The notes under the pieces were generated by a model, which was not told the origin of the DNA, did not search any database, and worked only from the letters and a program-made list of their open reading frames with translations. From the NCBI GenBank assembly GCA_006844605.1, contig SPJN01000003.1, positions 124,001-188,000 on the forward strand: a stretch of DNA of 64,000 nt. Reading direction: 5' to 3'. A program made the translations under genes and the position numbers. The stretch is from Hyphomicrobiales bacterium. Its GTDB lineage: Bacteria; Pseudomonadota; Alphaproteobacteria; SPJN01. Positions 28,693 through 38,033 of the stretch are shown in pieces. Every line of letters starts with the position of its first letter. The first letter of the stretch is position 1.

Positions 28693-31062
28693 CTATTCTC
28701 GTGACTTCAGAACTGCGACCAGATCAAGATTGGCCACCCTGCGACCCACCAGCCATGCCGACCCGACGGCGGCAGCACTGACAACCAGCACGGCCAATAT
28801 GACCGAACTTGTTTGAAAGACGAATGGCATCCGCATCAGGTCATTCTGCATCGATTGTGACATGCCATAACTGAAATAATATCCCAGCACCGCCCCGGGC
28901 AAAAAGGACAGCGCGGTCAGCATCAACAACTGTCCGATCAGGATGAAGCCAACTTCCCGCACGGTAAAGCCCAACACGCGTAGGCTGGCAAGTTCCCTTG
29001 CCTGTTCGCTCAACGCGATGCGGGCACTGTTATATACGACCCCGCCTGCAATCAGCATGGCAAACATACTGAACATACCGGCCATAATCAGCATCGACCG
29101 GTCCATCATCTCACCAAAACTATCAAACGCTGACAGCCGCGTTGCCACTGATTGCACCATCGGCATATCAAGTAGGTCGCGTACAAGTGGCCCCAACTCG
29201 TCGGGATCGATCTTCGCCTCGAACTGTTGCATCCGGCCCATTTCGCCGGTTAACCGCCCGAATGCCTCCATCGACATATAGGCCCCCTGCCCGACATATA
29301 GCCGGACAATCGCCGTGACAGGCACTTCGCGCGTATAGCGCCGCCCTGTCAGCAACTCTACCGTTATCAGGTCACCGACGCCCACTTGCAAATTTTCAGC
29401 AAGGGATTGGGCAAGGACAATCCCTGTTTCAGGAAGCGCAACCGGTTCACGATCATCATCCAGAAGTTGAGACAGCAACGTCCCCTGTTCGCGGGCGATG
29501 ATGCCGCTGCGCTCTTCAACAACGCCATTGCGCAGTTTAACAGGGATGGCGTGGCTGCCTTCAACCCGTAACACACCGTCTATACTTTCAAGCCCGTGGA
29601 TCGCTGAAGCGGGGCGTGCCTCAACCAATGTGATAGTCAGATCTTGCGTATGGCTGCGATAAAAATAGGTGTCAAGCAATGTCGCCGCAGCGCCTGAGAA
29701 GAAATTACCAAGCACAACAATTGCGACCGCCAGTGACATGCCAAACACGGTCACAAATGCCCGCATTGGCCGCCGCGTAATATTGCGTAAAATCATACGC
29801 GCTGGCTCCCGCCACTTACGGGTAAGCCCCATTCGTTCCAAAAAGCTGGGTCTGTAATTTGCCGGGGGCTCCGGTGACATGGCTTCCGCAGGCTGCAAGG
29901 CACTGACACGCCGCACCGTCATAAATGCACCGACGACTGCAGCGGTTGAACTGACAGCAATCGCAAGCAACAAACTTGCTGTATCGTTTTGTTGCAGCAT
30001 AAATGGGAAGCGAAAAGCGATTTTATACAATTCCCCCAACAGGCTGGAAAGCGCCGCGCCAAGCCCCGCCCCCAGTACGGCCCCGATAAATGTGATGATC
30101 AATGCGAACCCCAGATAATGCAGGGCAATTTTATGGTTCTGCTTTCCGAACGCCTTGAACAGACCGATCTGCTCACGCTCAAGCGAAATAAGCCGGCTCA
30201 TAATTACATTGATCAAAAAGGCCGCAATCGAAAGAAACAGGATAGGTACAACTGTGACCATTGTACTGAGTTGCTGAATCTCTGAATCAAGCATGGAGTC
30301 TGAAGGGTGATCTGTTCTGTCATAGGCCCCGCCACCCCCATAGGGTGCCAACATCTGGTCAAGCGTCCCAATCAGGCCGTCACTATCGGCACCCTTCTCT
30401 ACATCAATGATTAGGCTGTTAAAGGCGCCATCATAATCAAATACCGCATCCAACAAATCGCGGTTTGCCCAAAAAATGCCGAACCCCTTTTCATCGGGAA
30501 ACACACTGCCTGCAGGCATGGCGTAAACCGTATCTGCAGATGACCCGATGCCGACAATCGTCAATGTCATTTTGCGCCCACGCATGGTCGCCGTAACCTT
30601 GTCACCCAGATTTAGCCCAACAGCATTGGCAAAATTATAATGCGCAATAACCTCATGATCAGCGTGCATAAATGGCATGCGCCCCTGATCAAGAACCAAT
30701 CTGTTAAGCGTGCTGCCCTGCGCAATATGGGGCGTTAGGGAAATCAATTGCCCCCGCGCCGGCACATCAAGAACCGGCACATCAATCAGGGCGATGCCCA
30801 CCACCTTATCATCAACGCGCCGCACGCCCGGCAGCTTTTCAATCTCCCGTCGCACAAAGCGCGGCGCACGATGAACGCTTGCGAAAACATCACCAAACCC
30901 GGTTTGGTCATAATAGACCTGCCGTGTCGTCTCCAGCGTCTTAATGGTGTTAAGGGCCGCAACCATCAGTGCAATACCCGATGCGATGATCAGCGACACA
31001 GCAATTACCGACCCCCGCAATCGCCACAGGTCACGCAACAGCTTTTTGTTCAGTGCGCTCAT
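28693..31062 (-). CDS. ABC transporter permease, double FtsX domain
   Basis: Inner-membrane protein of 789 residues with the COG0577 architecture. It has an N-terminal membrane segment (SVIAVSLIIASGIALMVAAL), a large periplasmic MacB-type domain, three segments with the first FtsX core (about 265-390), a second N-terminal-like segment (MRAFVTVFGMSLAVAIVVLG), a second periplasmic domain, and three C-terminal segments ending near 775. I choose the ATG at 31062 (MSALNKKLL). A GTG 12 bases upstream would overlap the ATPase stop. Together with the ATPase before it and the HlyD adaptor after it, it should form a MacAB/DevABC-like exporter. The substrate is unknown. Confidence 0.88.
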   Translation of the reverse strand: MSALNKKLLRDLWRLRGSVIAVSLIIASGIALMVAALNTIKTLETTRQVYYDQTGFGDVFASVHRAPRFVRREIEKLPGVRRVDDKVVGIALIDVPVLDVPARGQLISLTPHIAQGSTLNRLVLDQGRMPFMHADHEVIAHYNFANAVGLNLGDKVTATMRGRKMTLTIVGIGSSADTVYAMPAGSVFPDEKGFGIFWANRDLLDAVFDYDGAFNSLIIDVEKGADSDGLIGTLDQMLAPYGGGGAYDRTDHPSDSMLDSEIQQLSTMVTVVPILFLSIAAFLINVIMSRLISLEREQIGLFKAFGKQNHKIALHYLGFALIITFIGAVLGAGLGAALSSLLGELYKIAFRFPFMLQQNDTASLLLAIAVSSTAAVVGAFMTVRRVSALQPAEAMSPEPPANYRPSFLERMGLTRKWREPARMILRNITRRPMRAFVTVFGMSLAVAIVVLGNFFSGAAATLLDTYFYRSHTQDLTITLVEARPASAIHGLESIDGVLRVEGSHAIPVKLRNGVVEERSGIIAREQGTLLSQLLDDDREPVALPETGIVLAQSLAENLQVGVGDLITVELLTGRRYTREVPVTAIVRLYVGQGAYMSMEAFGRLTGEMGRMQQFEAKIDPDELGPLVRDLLDMPMVQSVATRLSAFDSFGEMMDRSMLIMAGMFSMFAMLIAGGVVYNSARIALSEQARELASLRVLGFTVREVGFILIGQLLMLTALSFLPGAVLGYYFSYGMSQSMQNDLMRMPFVFQTSSVILAVLVVSAAAVGSAWLVGRRVANLDLVAVLKSRE

Positions 31063-31067
31063 GCTGC

Positions 31068-31811
31068 CTACCACTCAAGCTCATCAGGCAGGGTTTTTTC
31101 CGTATTGCGTATATCAGACACAATCTTGCCGTCAGCCATCCGCAACACGCGATCAGCCATCGCAGCCATGCCGGCATTGTGGGTAATAATAATTGTTGTT
31201 GTGCCCAGTGTTTTGTTTACGTGATCAAGTGCAATCAGAACTGACTTGCCCGTTGTGCTGTCCAATGCGCCGGTGGGCTCATCCGCGAAAAGCAAACTTG
31301 GCCGCTTGGCGATAGCACGGGCAACAGCCACACGCTGTTGTTCACCACCGGACATTTCAGCCGGGAAATGGTTCAGCCGTTCAGACAGGCCAACCAAGCC
31401 CAACGCTTCGGCCGGGGGTAAAGGATCATCAGACATTTCGCTAACCAGCCCGACATTTTCCCGCGCAGTAAGACTTGCCACCAAATTATAGAACTGGAAG
31501 ATAAAGCCAATATAATGACGCCGAAAGGCAGTGCGCTCATTCTCGGTGGCTTTCGCAATATCCTTGTCGTGGAACATGACGGAACCATTGGTGGGCGCAT
31601 CAAGCCCGCCAAGAATGTTCAACAATGTCGACTTGCCGGATCCTGAAGCCCCCAACAAAACCACAAGGTCCGACGGATAAAGATCAAGGCTGACATCATC
31701 AAGGGCAGTAATCATTGCCTGCCCTTCCCCATAGGTTTTGGAAAGGTGCCTTGCAGACAAGATCGGCGCGTGATCCTGTGCGGTTTGTGATGCGATAGTG
31801 GTGTCGCTCAT
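31068..31811 (-). CDS. ABC transporter ATP-binding protein (LolD/MacB type)
   Basis: Cytosolic ATPase of 247 residues in the subfamily that pairs with FtsX-like permeases. Walker A is GASGSGKST (about 52-60), the Q-loop is FIFQFYNL (about 100-107), the signature is [13 protein letters not shown] (about 150-162), Walker B is [12 protein letters not shown], and the H-loop is IITHN. I use the ATG at 31811 (MSDTTIASQ) because residues of the longer frame are not family-like. The stop lies 5 bases before the permease ATG, so coupling is tight. The periplasmic GH2 gene ends 72 bases upstream and may share the transcript. Confidence 0.93.
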   Translation of the reverse strand: MSDTTIASQTAQDHAPILSARHLSKTYGEGQAMITALDDVSLDLYPSDLVVLLGASGSGKSTLLNILGGLDAPTNGSVMFHDKDIAKATENERTAFRRHYIGFIFQFYNLVASLTARENVGLVSEMSDDPLPPAEALGLVGLSERLNHFPAEMSGGEQQRVAVARAIAKRPSLLFADEPTGALDSTTGKSVLIALDHVNKTLGTTTIIITHNAGMAAMADRVLRMADGKIVSDIRNTEKTLPDELEW

Positions 31812-31883
31812 ACACTCATTGTGGGCGCACCCAGACGGGAATAGCAAGACTTATATCGATGGATCGGGCCCGGCAAAGGCCGC

Positions 31884-33920
31884 CTATTCCCGGTTCTGAT
31901 AATATTGCTGCAAGATAAAGAACGCCTTCTTTTTCTGCCCGGTTTCAGACACCAACCCCTTGCGATTATAATAGTCCTGAATAGAGTTCAGGGGCCGCAT
32001 ATAGGATCGGAAGTCGCGCAACACCCATGGCGATATCCCGGCCAGCTGGTCACTGCGTTCCAGCATCTGCAGCTGCATGTCATAAACCTTGGCCTGATAG
32101 TCTTCTGACCAAATCGGCGCTGTGGGATCGGTGTAACCGGCCTTTGCCCCTGCGCCAAATTCAGAAATGATCAGTGGCTTATCAAACTTGGTGCCAATCA
32201 CGACCTCATCCATCATATCAAATATGATACGGCGGGCATCAGCCTCTGGCAGGGGGACGATCAACGGAATAAACGCAGCATAGTACCAGCCAAAATATTC
32301 ATTGATGGCCACGACATCCACAAATTCGCCCAACGGGTCTTCCGACCGCATATCAGGTGCCGCAGCCGGCCCCACATTGCCCAACCACGCGGCGGCGCGG
32401 GCAATCGCACTTGGGAAAAAGCCAATTTCATCTGCCAATGCCTGCTTTGTTTTATCACTGACCTGTGGGTCGTTCAAGGCGCGCGACACAACAGCATAGC
32501 CAATCGCCTCCAACTCCTTTCGGCCCGTCAACAATGCCGCTGAAACCAATCTTGTATTGTCCAGCCGCCGCACCTCATCCGCCAATGCTTCCAAAAACGC
32601 AAGACGCTCGTCTGATTCCGGTGTTTCGTTGGCGATCGACCAAATCACCACGCTGGCCCGGTTGGCATCACGGCGGATCATTTCCCCGATCATCGTTTTG
32701 GCCTTTGCCAGAACCGCTTCATCTTCAAAAGCGATTTGCCAGTAAACCGGCACTTCTGACCAGATCAGCAAGCCAAGTTCATCGGCAAGGCGCGTTGTCG
32801 CCGCATCATGCGGGTAATGGGCCAACCGAATAAAATTCGCCCCCAACTCCTTGGCAAGCATCAACATCGCCTTTGCGTCAGCGGGGCCATGGCTGCGTCC
32901 TTCATGAAGAATCGATTCTTCATGCATCGCAACACCCTTCAAAAAGATCGGTTCCCCATTCAGCAATATGTCTGTGCCTCGCGTTTCCACGGTGCGGAAG
33001 CCAACCCTGTCTGACACTTCATCATCACCCAAGGTGACAATCACGTCATATAGTTGTGGGTTTTGTGGCGACCACAATGTTGCATCGCTTAAATCAAGCT
33101 GTAGATAAAGCGCACCGGAACTGTCTGTTTGCACTTGCCGTTGAATGTTCAATGCGGGAATGGCAACCGTGATGTCTGTTCGTGAAGTCACGCCCGTCAC
33201 ATCAATTTTGATCACGCCCTGCTTTGTTTGATGGTCCTTCAACGAAACTGTGAAGTCTTCAATATGGGCGGCTGGCACGCTGACCAGCGACACTGATCGT
33301 GTTATGCCGCCAAAGTGCAGCCAATCTGCCCAGCGTGTCGGAATGGTGTGGGTGCCATGAAGATTATCAACCTTCACAACCAGACTATGATCACCGGGAG
33401 CCGACAGCGCGTCTGTTACGTCAAAGGCAAAGGGGGTGAAGCCGCCCTCATGCGCGCCCACAAACGCGCCATCAATCCAAACCTTGGCCCGGTAATTGAC
33501 GGCGCCGAAATGCAGGAATTTGCGCCCGTCGCCCGTACCATCGCCCATACCATCGCCCGTACCGGCACTTGTAATCATGCGGTGATACCAAACCGTGCGG
33601 TCGTAAAAGAAAAGTTCAGCCTTTTGGCTGTTCCAATCCCCCGGCACGGTCAGGGTTTGGCTATTGTCGAATGAAAATTCCACCAAGTTTTGCGGCCCGC
33701 GAGGCGGGTTCAAGAAATAGCCACGTTCGGGAATATCGCCACCAAACGGGCTGGAATCACCCAACCCTAAAGGGTCAACAATGATTTGCCATTCACCATC
33801 CAGCGACACGCGCTGACGTTGCTCCACCAAGTTTGGCGCGGCCATTGCCGTACCGACAATTGAAAGCATTAGCGTCGCGCCCATCAGCGCTACAACACGT
33901 TGTAAAAGCTTCTTGATCAT
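31884..33920 (-). CDS. Exported glycoside hydrolase family 2 (beta-glucuronidase-like)
   Basis: Protein of 678 residues with a signal peptide (about 1-28, MIKKLLQRVVALMG to GTAMAA). GH2 domains follow in order. The sugar-binding jelly roll is at about 30-230, including SLDGEWQIIVDP, WYHRMI, FLHFGAVNYRAKVWIDG and HEGGFTPFAFDVT. An Ig-like domain spans about 230-330. The catalytic barrel carries the general acid/base in WSIANETPE (near 432) and the nucleophile in IISEFGAGA (near 586). The arrangement is like beta-glucuronidase, but exact specificity is unproven. I chose the ATG at 33920 because it opens the signal peptide. A 12-base tandem repeat encodes an odd GTGDG loop at about 119-131. Confidence 0.87.
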   Translation of the reverse strand: MIKKLLQRVVALMGATLMLSIVGTAMAAPNLVEQRQRVSLDGEWQIIVDPLGLGDSSPFGGDIPERGYFLNPPRGPQNLVEFSFDNSQTLTVPGDWNSQKAELFFYDRTVWYHRMITSAGTGDGMGDGTGDGRKFLHFGAVNYRAKVWIDGAFVGAHEGGFTPFAFDVTDALSAPGDHSLVVKVDNLHGTHTIPTRWADWLHFGGITRSVSLVSVPAAHIEDFTVSLKDHQTKQGVIKIDVTGVTSRTDITVAIPALNIQRQVQTDSSGALYLQLDLSDATLWSPQNPQLYDVIVTLGDDEVSDRVGFRTVETRGTDILLNGEPIFLKGVAMHEESILHEGRSHGPADAKAMLMLAKELGANFIRLAHYPHDAATTRLADELGLLIWSEVPVYWQIAFEDEAVLAKAKTMIGEMIRRDANRASVVIWSIANETPESDERLAFLEALADEVRRLDNTRLVSAALLTGRKELEAIGYAVVSRALNDPQVSDKTKQALADEIGFFPSAIARAAAWLGNVGPAAAPDMRSEDPLGEFVDVVAINEYFGWYYAAFIPLIVPLPEADARRIIFDMMDEVVIGTKFDKPLIISEFGAGAKAGYTDPTAPIWSEDYQAKVYDMQLQMLERSDQLAGISPWVLRDFRSYMRPLNSIQDYYNRKGLVSETGQKKKAFFILQQYYQNRE
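33529..33564. repeat. Three 12-base tandem units inside the GH2 gene
   Basis: The unit TCGCCCGTACCA is present three times in a row with one or two changes. It encodes a G-T/M-G-D repeat in a surface loop of the N-terminal domain. In-frame copy-number change by slippage would keep the protein intact. Confidence 0.85.
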
Positions 33921-34018
33921 CAGTGAAAAGTCCCCATCAACCAATTTCACACACAATGAAAAGACGCACAGGTTCCGTCAAGGAAATTGCGGTTTTGCTG
34001 CGAATTTTGGGGAAAGAG

Positions 34019-34094
34019 TGGTGCCCGGGGGCGGGATCGAACCACCGACACTACGATTTTCAGTCGTATGCTCTACCAACTGAGCTACCCGGGC
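34019..34094 (-). tRNA. tRNA-Phe (GAA)
   Basis: 76 nt including an encoded CCA. The acceptor pairs GCCCGGG/CCCGGGC, the D-arm is TAGCTCAGTTGGTAGAGC, the anticodon loop CTGAAAA gives GAA, and the T-arm contains GGTTCGATCCC. All stems close well. Confidence 0.96.
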
Positions 34095-34204
34095 ACTCTC
34101 AACCCTCATCAACGACTGAATCAGCCGCCGCGAGTGGCGTGGCGCATCTTGTAGACCATGCGCCTATCAGGAACAAGCAAAAATCAGGCTCACATTTGGT
34201 CGCA

Positions 34205-34756
34205 CTAAAGATGTCGCTGATTTGCCTGTGCGGACTGCCATGCCAAACACGATAATCGCAAAAATACGTGAGGGAACCCGGCATAAACGCCCTGATGGCT
34301 ATAGGTGAAGCCATTCTTCTCCATCACCCGGCGGGAGGCGACATTGGTCACAAGGGTAAAGCTCAACACTTCATCAACACGAAGGGTCTCAAACGCCTGC
34401 TTGATCAACAACCCGGCAACCGCACTGCCATGCCCCTGCCCCCAAAATTCGGGCATATAGGCATAGCCAAGCTCTATCGCTGATTCGCCATCAATCATCT
34501 TGTGACGCAAAAAGGCACGCCCCGCGAAATGCGTGGGGTCAAGCTTGCTGAAAAACACATACTCACCAAAGCCATGTGCCATCCAATGGCCGACGGCACT
34601 GTTCAGGCGTTGCTTGATTGTGGCTTCGTCCGCGATTCCCCCCAATGTCTTTGTGACATCAGGGTCGGTTTGCAGCCGGATATAGTGTGGCAGGTCTTCT
34701 ACTCTTACCGGGCGACCGATCAGATGCCCCGTTTCAATTTCGGCGGGGACAAGCAC
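34205..34756 (-). CDS. GNAT family N-acetyltransferase (RimJ/RimL-like)
   Basis: Cytosolic protein of 183 residues. TGHLIGRPVRVEDLPHYIRL opens the fold, ELGYAYMPEFWGQGHGSAVAGLL (about 95-117) is the acetyl-CoA binding motif A, and VASRRVMEKNGF (about 139-150) is the C-terminal motif seen in RimJ/RimL-type acetyltransferases. The substrate is unknown. The start is a GTG only 3 bases after the yacG stop, which points to translational coupling, so this gene is the last of the long murA-to-yacG transcript. Confidence 0.85.
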   Translation of the reverse strand: MLVPAEIETGHLIGRPVRVEDLPHYIRLQTDPDVTKTLGGIADEATIKQRLNSAVGHWMAHGFGEYVFFSKLDPTHFAGRAFLRHKMIDGESAIELGYAYMPEFWGQGHGSAVAGLLIKQAFETLRVDEVLSFTLVTNVASRRVMEKNGFTYSHQGVYAGFPHVFLRLSCLAWQSAQANQRHL

Positions 34757-34759
34757 GCC

Positions 34760-34951
34760 CTAGCCTTCATCATCGCGCATATCCCGTGCGGCACGGGCAG
34801 AATCCAGATCAATCACATCTGGATTAACAGGTTCCCCTGCAACGCGATACTTATCGCCTAGCCAGTTGCCTAAATCCAAATCCGCGCAGCGACGCGAACA
34901 GAACGGCTTAAACGCCTTATCAGTCGGTTTTTGACATAAGGGACAGGCCAT
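34760..34951 (-). CDS. yacG: DNA gyrase inhibitor YacG-like zinc protein
   Basis: Protein of 63 residues with four zinc cysteines in the family pattern CPLC (3-6) and FCSRRC (about 17-22), followed by ADLDLGNWLGDKYRVAGEP. In E. coli YacG binds GyrB and inhibits gyrase. The C-terminal acidic tail (about 45-63) is variable in the family. The ATG shares one base with the RNase G stop (TAATG), and the gene is followed directly by the GNAT gene. Confidence 0.93.
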   Translation of the reverse strand: MACPLCQKPTDKAFKPFCSRRCADLDLGNWLGDKYRVAGEPVNPDVIDLDSARAARDMRDDEG

Positions 34952-36507
34952 TATTGCGGTGACACCACAAAATAGTCACGCCCGTGACGGGTTTCGGGAC
35001 GCAGAATAAGCGAGCTGCCGATGCGGCCCCGAATATCCCCCATGATGGTGCCGTTGCGGGCCTCCAGCCATGAAATCACATCAGGGTGGGCCTGAAGCAC
35101 CAAAGGTTTGCCGGGCATTGCACGGGCTTCGGATTCTGCACGGCGGATGGCGTCATTGGCAATCGTTGACACGGTTCTGATGCGGCCATGCCCGTGGCAG
35201 GGCCGGCAAGGCTCTGTCATCAACCGGGCCAATGGTTCGCGCACACGCTTGCGCGTCATCTCTACCAGACCGAATTCTGACATGCCTGAAATTTGAGTTG
35301 GGGCGCGGCTACGCTCCGCCCCTTTTTCCAACGCCTCTATCACGCTGGCAATGTTTGCGGGATCGTCCATGTGAATGAAATCAATAACGATCAACCCACC
35401 AATGCCGCGCAGCCGGACCTGACGCATAATCTCGCGCGCCGCATCCACGTTTGTGCGCACGGATGTTTCCTCCAGGCCCGCCCCACCGACATAGGAGCCT
35501 GAATTGACATCAACCGCCGTCAATGCCTCTGTCGTTTCGACCGTGATCCAGCCGCCATGTGGCAGGGCCACACGCTCCGACAGGGCGGTTTCGATTTCAT
35601 ACTCGATGTCATAAAGCTCAAAAATCGGGAAATCGCTTTTGTGCATCAAAATGCGATCATGGGCCTCGGGCATATGCACTTTCGCATAACGGCGGGCTTC
35701 ATTGAACGCTTCAAAATCGTCAACCAATACGCGGCTGGTTTCTTCATCCACATGGTCACGCAGGGTTTGTGCCACCGGGTCAAGATCAAGGAACAAGGCG
35801 CTTGGCACTTTCGCCGATTGCAATTTGACCTGAATTTCGCGCCATGCATCACGCAGGTAGCGCGCGTCTTCATAAATTTCTTCAGCCGATGCTGACAGCG
35901 CGGCGGTACGCACGATGTAACCGCCACCGCGCCCATCAACACCAAATCCATTGGCATTCTTTGGCGCGGTCTTGTCTGTGTGGTTGTCACCAGATTCATA
36001 ATCGGCATTGATCATGTCTTCGAGCATATTGGTCAAACGCTCGCGATCTTCTTCCTTATCAATGCGGCGTGACAGGGCGACACCGGACTGATTGGGCACA
36101 TGCACCAGCATACGGCCTGGAATGGTGACATTGGCTGATAGGCGCGCACCCTTGTCCCCGATGGGGTCTTTAACGGCCTGCACCAGAATGATCTCACCCT
36201 CATGCACGCAGCGCGCAATGGGGGGCAGGCCATCTTCGTCATAGCCGGCAAGTTCGGCCAGGCACTGCGCCTCACGCGCACCAAGGAACCCGGCCCGCTC
36301 CAAACCAATCTCGACAAAGGCTGCCTGCATCCCGGGCAACACACGTTGCACACGCCCCAGATAAATATTGCCAATGACGGAATGGCCAGCGCGGCCTGCA
36401 CTGTCCTCGTCCTTCCGCTCAAGAATTAAATCCTGCAAGCGGGCATCTTCGATCAGGGCAACACGGGTTTCCCCCGCCCCTACATTAATCAGGACTTCTT
36501 TTTGCAT
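34951..36507 (-). CDS. rng: Ribonuclease E/G family protein, RNase G-like
   Basis: Endoribonuclease of 518 residues for 5'-end-dependent cleavage in rRNA maturation and mRNA decay. The S1 domain lies at about 37-125 (GNIYLGRVQRVLPGMQAAFVEIG). The DNase I-like catalytic domain carries the magnesium aspartates in AVDVNSGSYVG (D333) and VIDFIHMDDP (D376). The zinc link is CRPC (C434/C437). The long C-terminal degradosome scaffold of RNase E is absent, so this is the RNase G-size form. It is preceded by maf and infA and overlaps yacG by one base, an arrangement usual in alphaproteobacteria. Confidence 0.93.
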   Translation of the reverse strand: MQKEVLINVGAGETRVALIEDARLQDLILERKDEDSAGRAGHSVIGNIYLGRVQRVLPGMQAAFVEIGLERAGFLGAREAQCLAELAGYDEDGLPPIARCVHEGEIILVQAVKDPIGDKGARLSANVTIPGRMLVHVPNQSGVALSRRIDKEEDRERLTNMLEDMINADYESGDNHTDKTAPKNANGFGVDGRGGGYIVRTAALSASAEEIYEDARYLRDAWREIQVKLQSAKVPSALFLDLDPVAQTLRDHVDEETSRVLVDDFEAFNEARRYAKVHMPEAHDRILMHKSDFPIFELYDIEYEIETALSERVALPHGGWITVETTEALTAVDVNSGSYVGGAGLEETSVRTNVDAAREIMRQVRLRGIGGLIVIDFIHMDDPANIASVIEALEKGAERSRAPTQISGMSEFGLVEMTRKRVREPLARLMTEPCRPCHGHGRIRTVSTIANDAIRRAESEARAMPGKPLVLQAHPDVISWLEARNGTIMGDIRGRIGSSLILRPETRHGRDYFVVSPQ

Positions 36508-36580
36508 GAGCCAGTCTAAGGTTCGTTATGATTCTGAATAGTAACATTGGACACTATTGGGCCTTAACCCATACCCAACG

Positions 36581-37165
36581 TCAAGGGAGGATATAGCCAT
36601 TTCCGCGCAAAAGCGCGGCAGTCTCGTATAATGGTAGACCGACTACATTTGTGTAGCTGCCTTGAATATCAATGACGAAGCCGCCGGCCCGCCCTTGAAT
36701 TGCATACCCGCCGGCAAGGCCCTGCCACTCACCACTGGCAAGATAGGCTGCCTTTTCCTCGGCACTGATCCGCTTCATACGCACCCGTGTTTCGATGGTG
36801 CGTGTACGGCACGTGCCGTCAGGACAGATCAACGAAATTGCGGAATAAACCCGATGCCGCCGCCCCGACAACAAAGTCAGAAAACGGCCCGCCTCTTCTT
36901 CGGTGGCAGGCTTGCCCAAATTGCGGCGACCGACACAAACCGTTGTGTCAGCCCCCAAAACAAAACTGTCAGGATACTGGGCTGCAACATGTGCAGCTTT
37001 CGCTGCTGCAAGGCGCGCGACCAGATTACGGGGCTGCTCACCGGCAAGCGGGGCTTCATCAATATCAGCAGGAACAATCGCCTGCGGCGCAATACCGATC
37101 TGGGCAAGAAGATCGCGCCGCCGCGGGCTGGCGCTGGCCAGTATCAGCGGGGCATTGTCAGGCAC
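36581..37165 (-). CDS. maf: Maf family nucleoside triphosphate pyrophosphatase
   Basis: House-cleaning enzyme of 194 residues that hydrolyses dTTP/UTP or modified NTPs to NMP and PPi. Family motifs: LILASASPRRRDLLAQIGI at the N-terminus, DIDEAPLAGEQPRNLVARLAA, VLGADTTVCVGRRNLGKP (about 69-86), and GLAGGYAIQGRAGGFVIDIQGSYTNVVGLPL near the C-terminus. Which Maf subfamily (YhdE- or YceF-like) is not certain. It starts 10 bases after the infA stop and is clearly part of the same transcript. Confidence 0.94.
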   Translation of the reverse strand: MPDNAPLILASASPRRRDLLAQIGIAPQAIVPADIDEAPLAGEQPRNLVARLAAAKAAHVAAQYPDSFVLGADTTVCVGRRNLGKPATEEEAGRFLTLLSGRRHRVYSAISLICPDGTCRTRTIETRVRMKRISAEEKAAYLASGEWQGLAGGYAIQGRAGGFVIDIQGSYTNVVGLPLYETAALLRGNGYILP

Positions 37166-37175
37166 GCAGAGAGAC

Positions 37176-37394
37176 CTATTTATAACGGTAGGTGATGCGA
37201 CCTTTGGTCAGGTCATAGGGTGTCATTTCTACCAACACCTTGTCACCGGCCAGAACACGAATGCGGTTTTTGCGCATTTTGCCTGCCGTGTGACACAGCA
37301 CTTCATGTTCATTTTCAAGCTTCACGCGGAAAGTTGCGTTCGGCAATACTTCGGAGACTACGCCACCGATTTCTAGCAGTTCTTCTTTGGCCAT
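37176..37394 (-). CDS. infA: Translation initiation factor IF-1
   Basis: 72-residue OB-fold protein that binds the ribosomal A site during initiation. The sequence [53 protein letters not shown] is a full-length canonical IF-1 ending in RITYRYK. It lies between the LMW phosphatase-like gene and maf, its conserved alphaproteobacterial location. Confidence 0.98.
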   Translation of the reverse strand: MAKEELLEIGGVVSEVLPNATFRVKLENEHEVLCHTAGKMRKNRIRVLAGDKVLVEMTPYDLTKGRITYRYK

Positions 37395-37514
37395 ATAACC
37401 GTGTCCAAATCCTGTTCAATCGGGCCAAACAGTTCGACCCTGCAAATTGGTGCGGAATGTGGCCAAAAACCCGGGGAAAATCAAGCCTTTCGGCATCGTC
37501 TTTACGTCGCGGGC

Positions 37515-38030
37515 CTATTCAGCGCCCAACCGTTCCTTGATCCGTGCCTCCAGCGCGTCACGCAGCGCGCGAAAAATGTCCAGCTTTTGGGCCCTACTGC
37601 CCCCTTCAAGGGCCGCTGTAGGGTCAATCGTGGGCCAATATTCAACGTCACAGGCCATTGTGTCCGTCAAAGCCACTGCATGATGCTGCGCATGGGGTGA
37701 CAAGGTGACGATCAGGTCAAAGCTGGTATCTTCAAGGTCTTCAAAGGTTTTGGGGTAATGCGCCCCCATATCGATCCCCCGCTCCTTCATCACTTCGACA
37801 ATGAACGGGTTGATGGGTTCAGCCTTTACCCCCACCGAATCAACATAAATCCGCCCCCCGGTCACATCCCTGGCAAGGGCGGCAGCCATTGGGCTACGGA
37901 TAGAATTGAACGTACAGGCAAACAAAACAGCGTCAGGATTACGAACCGGCTCTACCGCACCGGGCAAAACCTGTTTGTGCGCCTTACCCAAAACCGGTGG
38001 GGCAAACCCCATGCGAGAGCGCCCGGTCAC
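37515..38030 (-). CDS. Low-molecular-weight phosphatase / arsenate reductase-like protein
   Basis: Cytosolic protein of 171 residues. The phosphate-binding loop is VLFACTFNSIRSPMA, giving C39-x5-R45-S, and the general acid lies in WPTIDPTA (about 133-140), both as in LMW tyrosine phosphatases. The second Cys of the classical CxGNxCRS loop is Ile here, which argues against a redox arsenate reductase. The N-terminal about 30 residues precede the fold and could be partly non-native. The gene is separated by 3 bases from UPF0262 upstream and is followed by infA, a conserved order. Its substrate in this operon is unknown. Confidence 0.85.
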   Translation of the reverse strand: MTGRSRMGFAPPVLGKAHKQVLPGAVEPVRNPDAVLFACTFNSIRSPMAAALARDVTGGRIYVDSVGVKAEPINPFIVEVMKERGIDMGAHYPKTFEDLEDTSFDLIVTLSPHAQHHAVALTDTMACDVEYWPTIDPTAALEGGSRAQKLDIFRALRDALEARIKERLGAE

Positions 38031-38033
38031 AGT

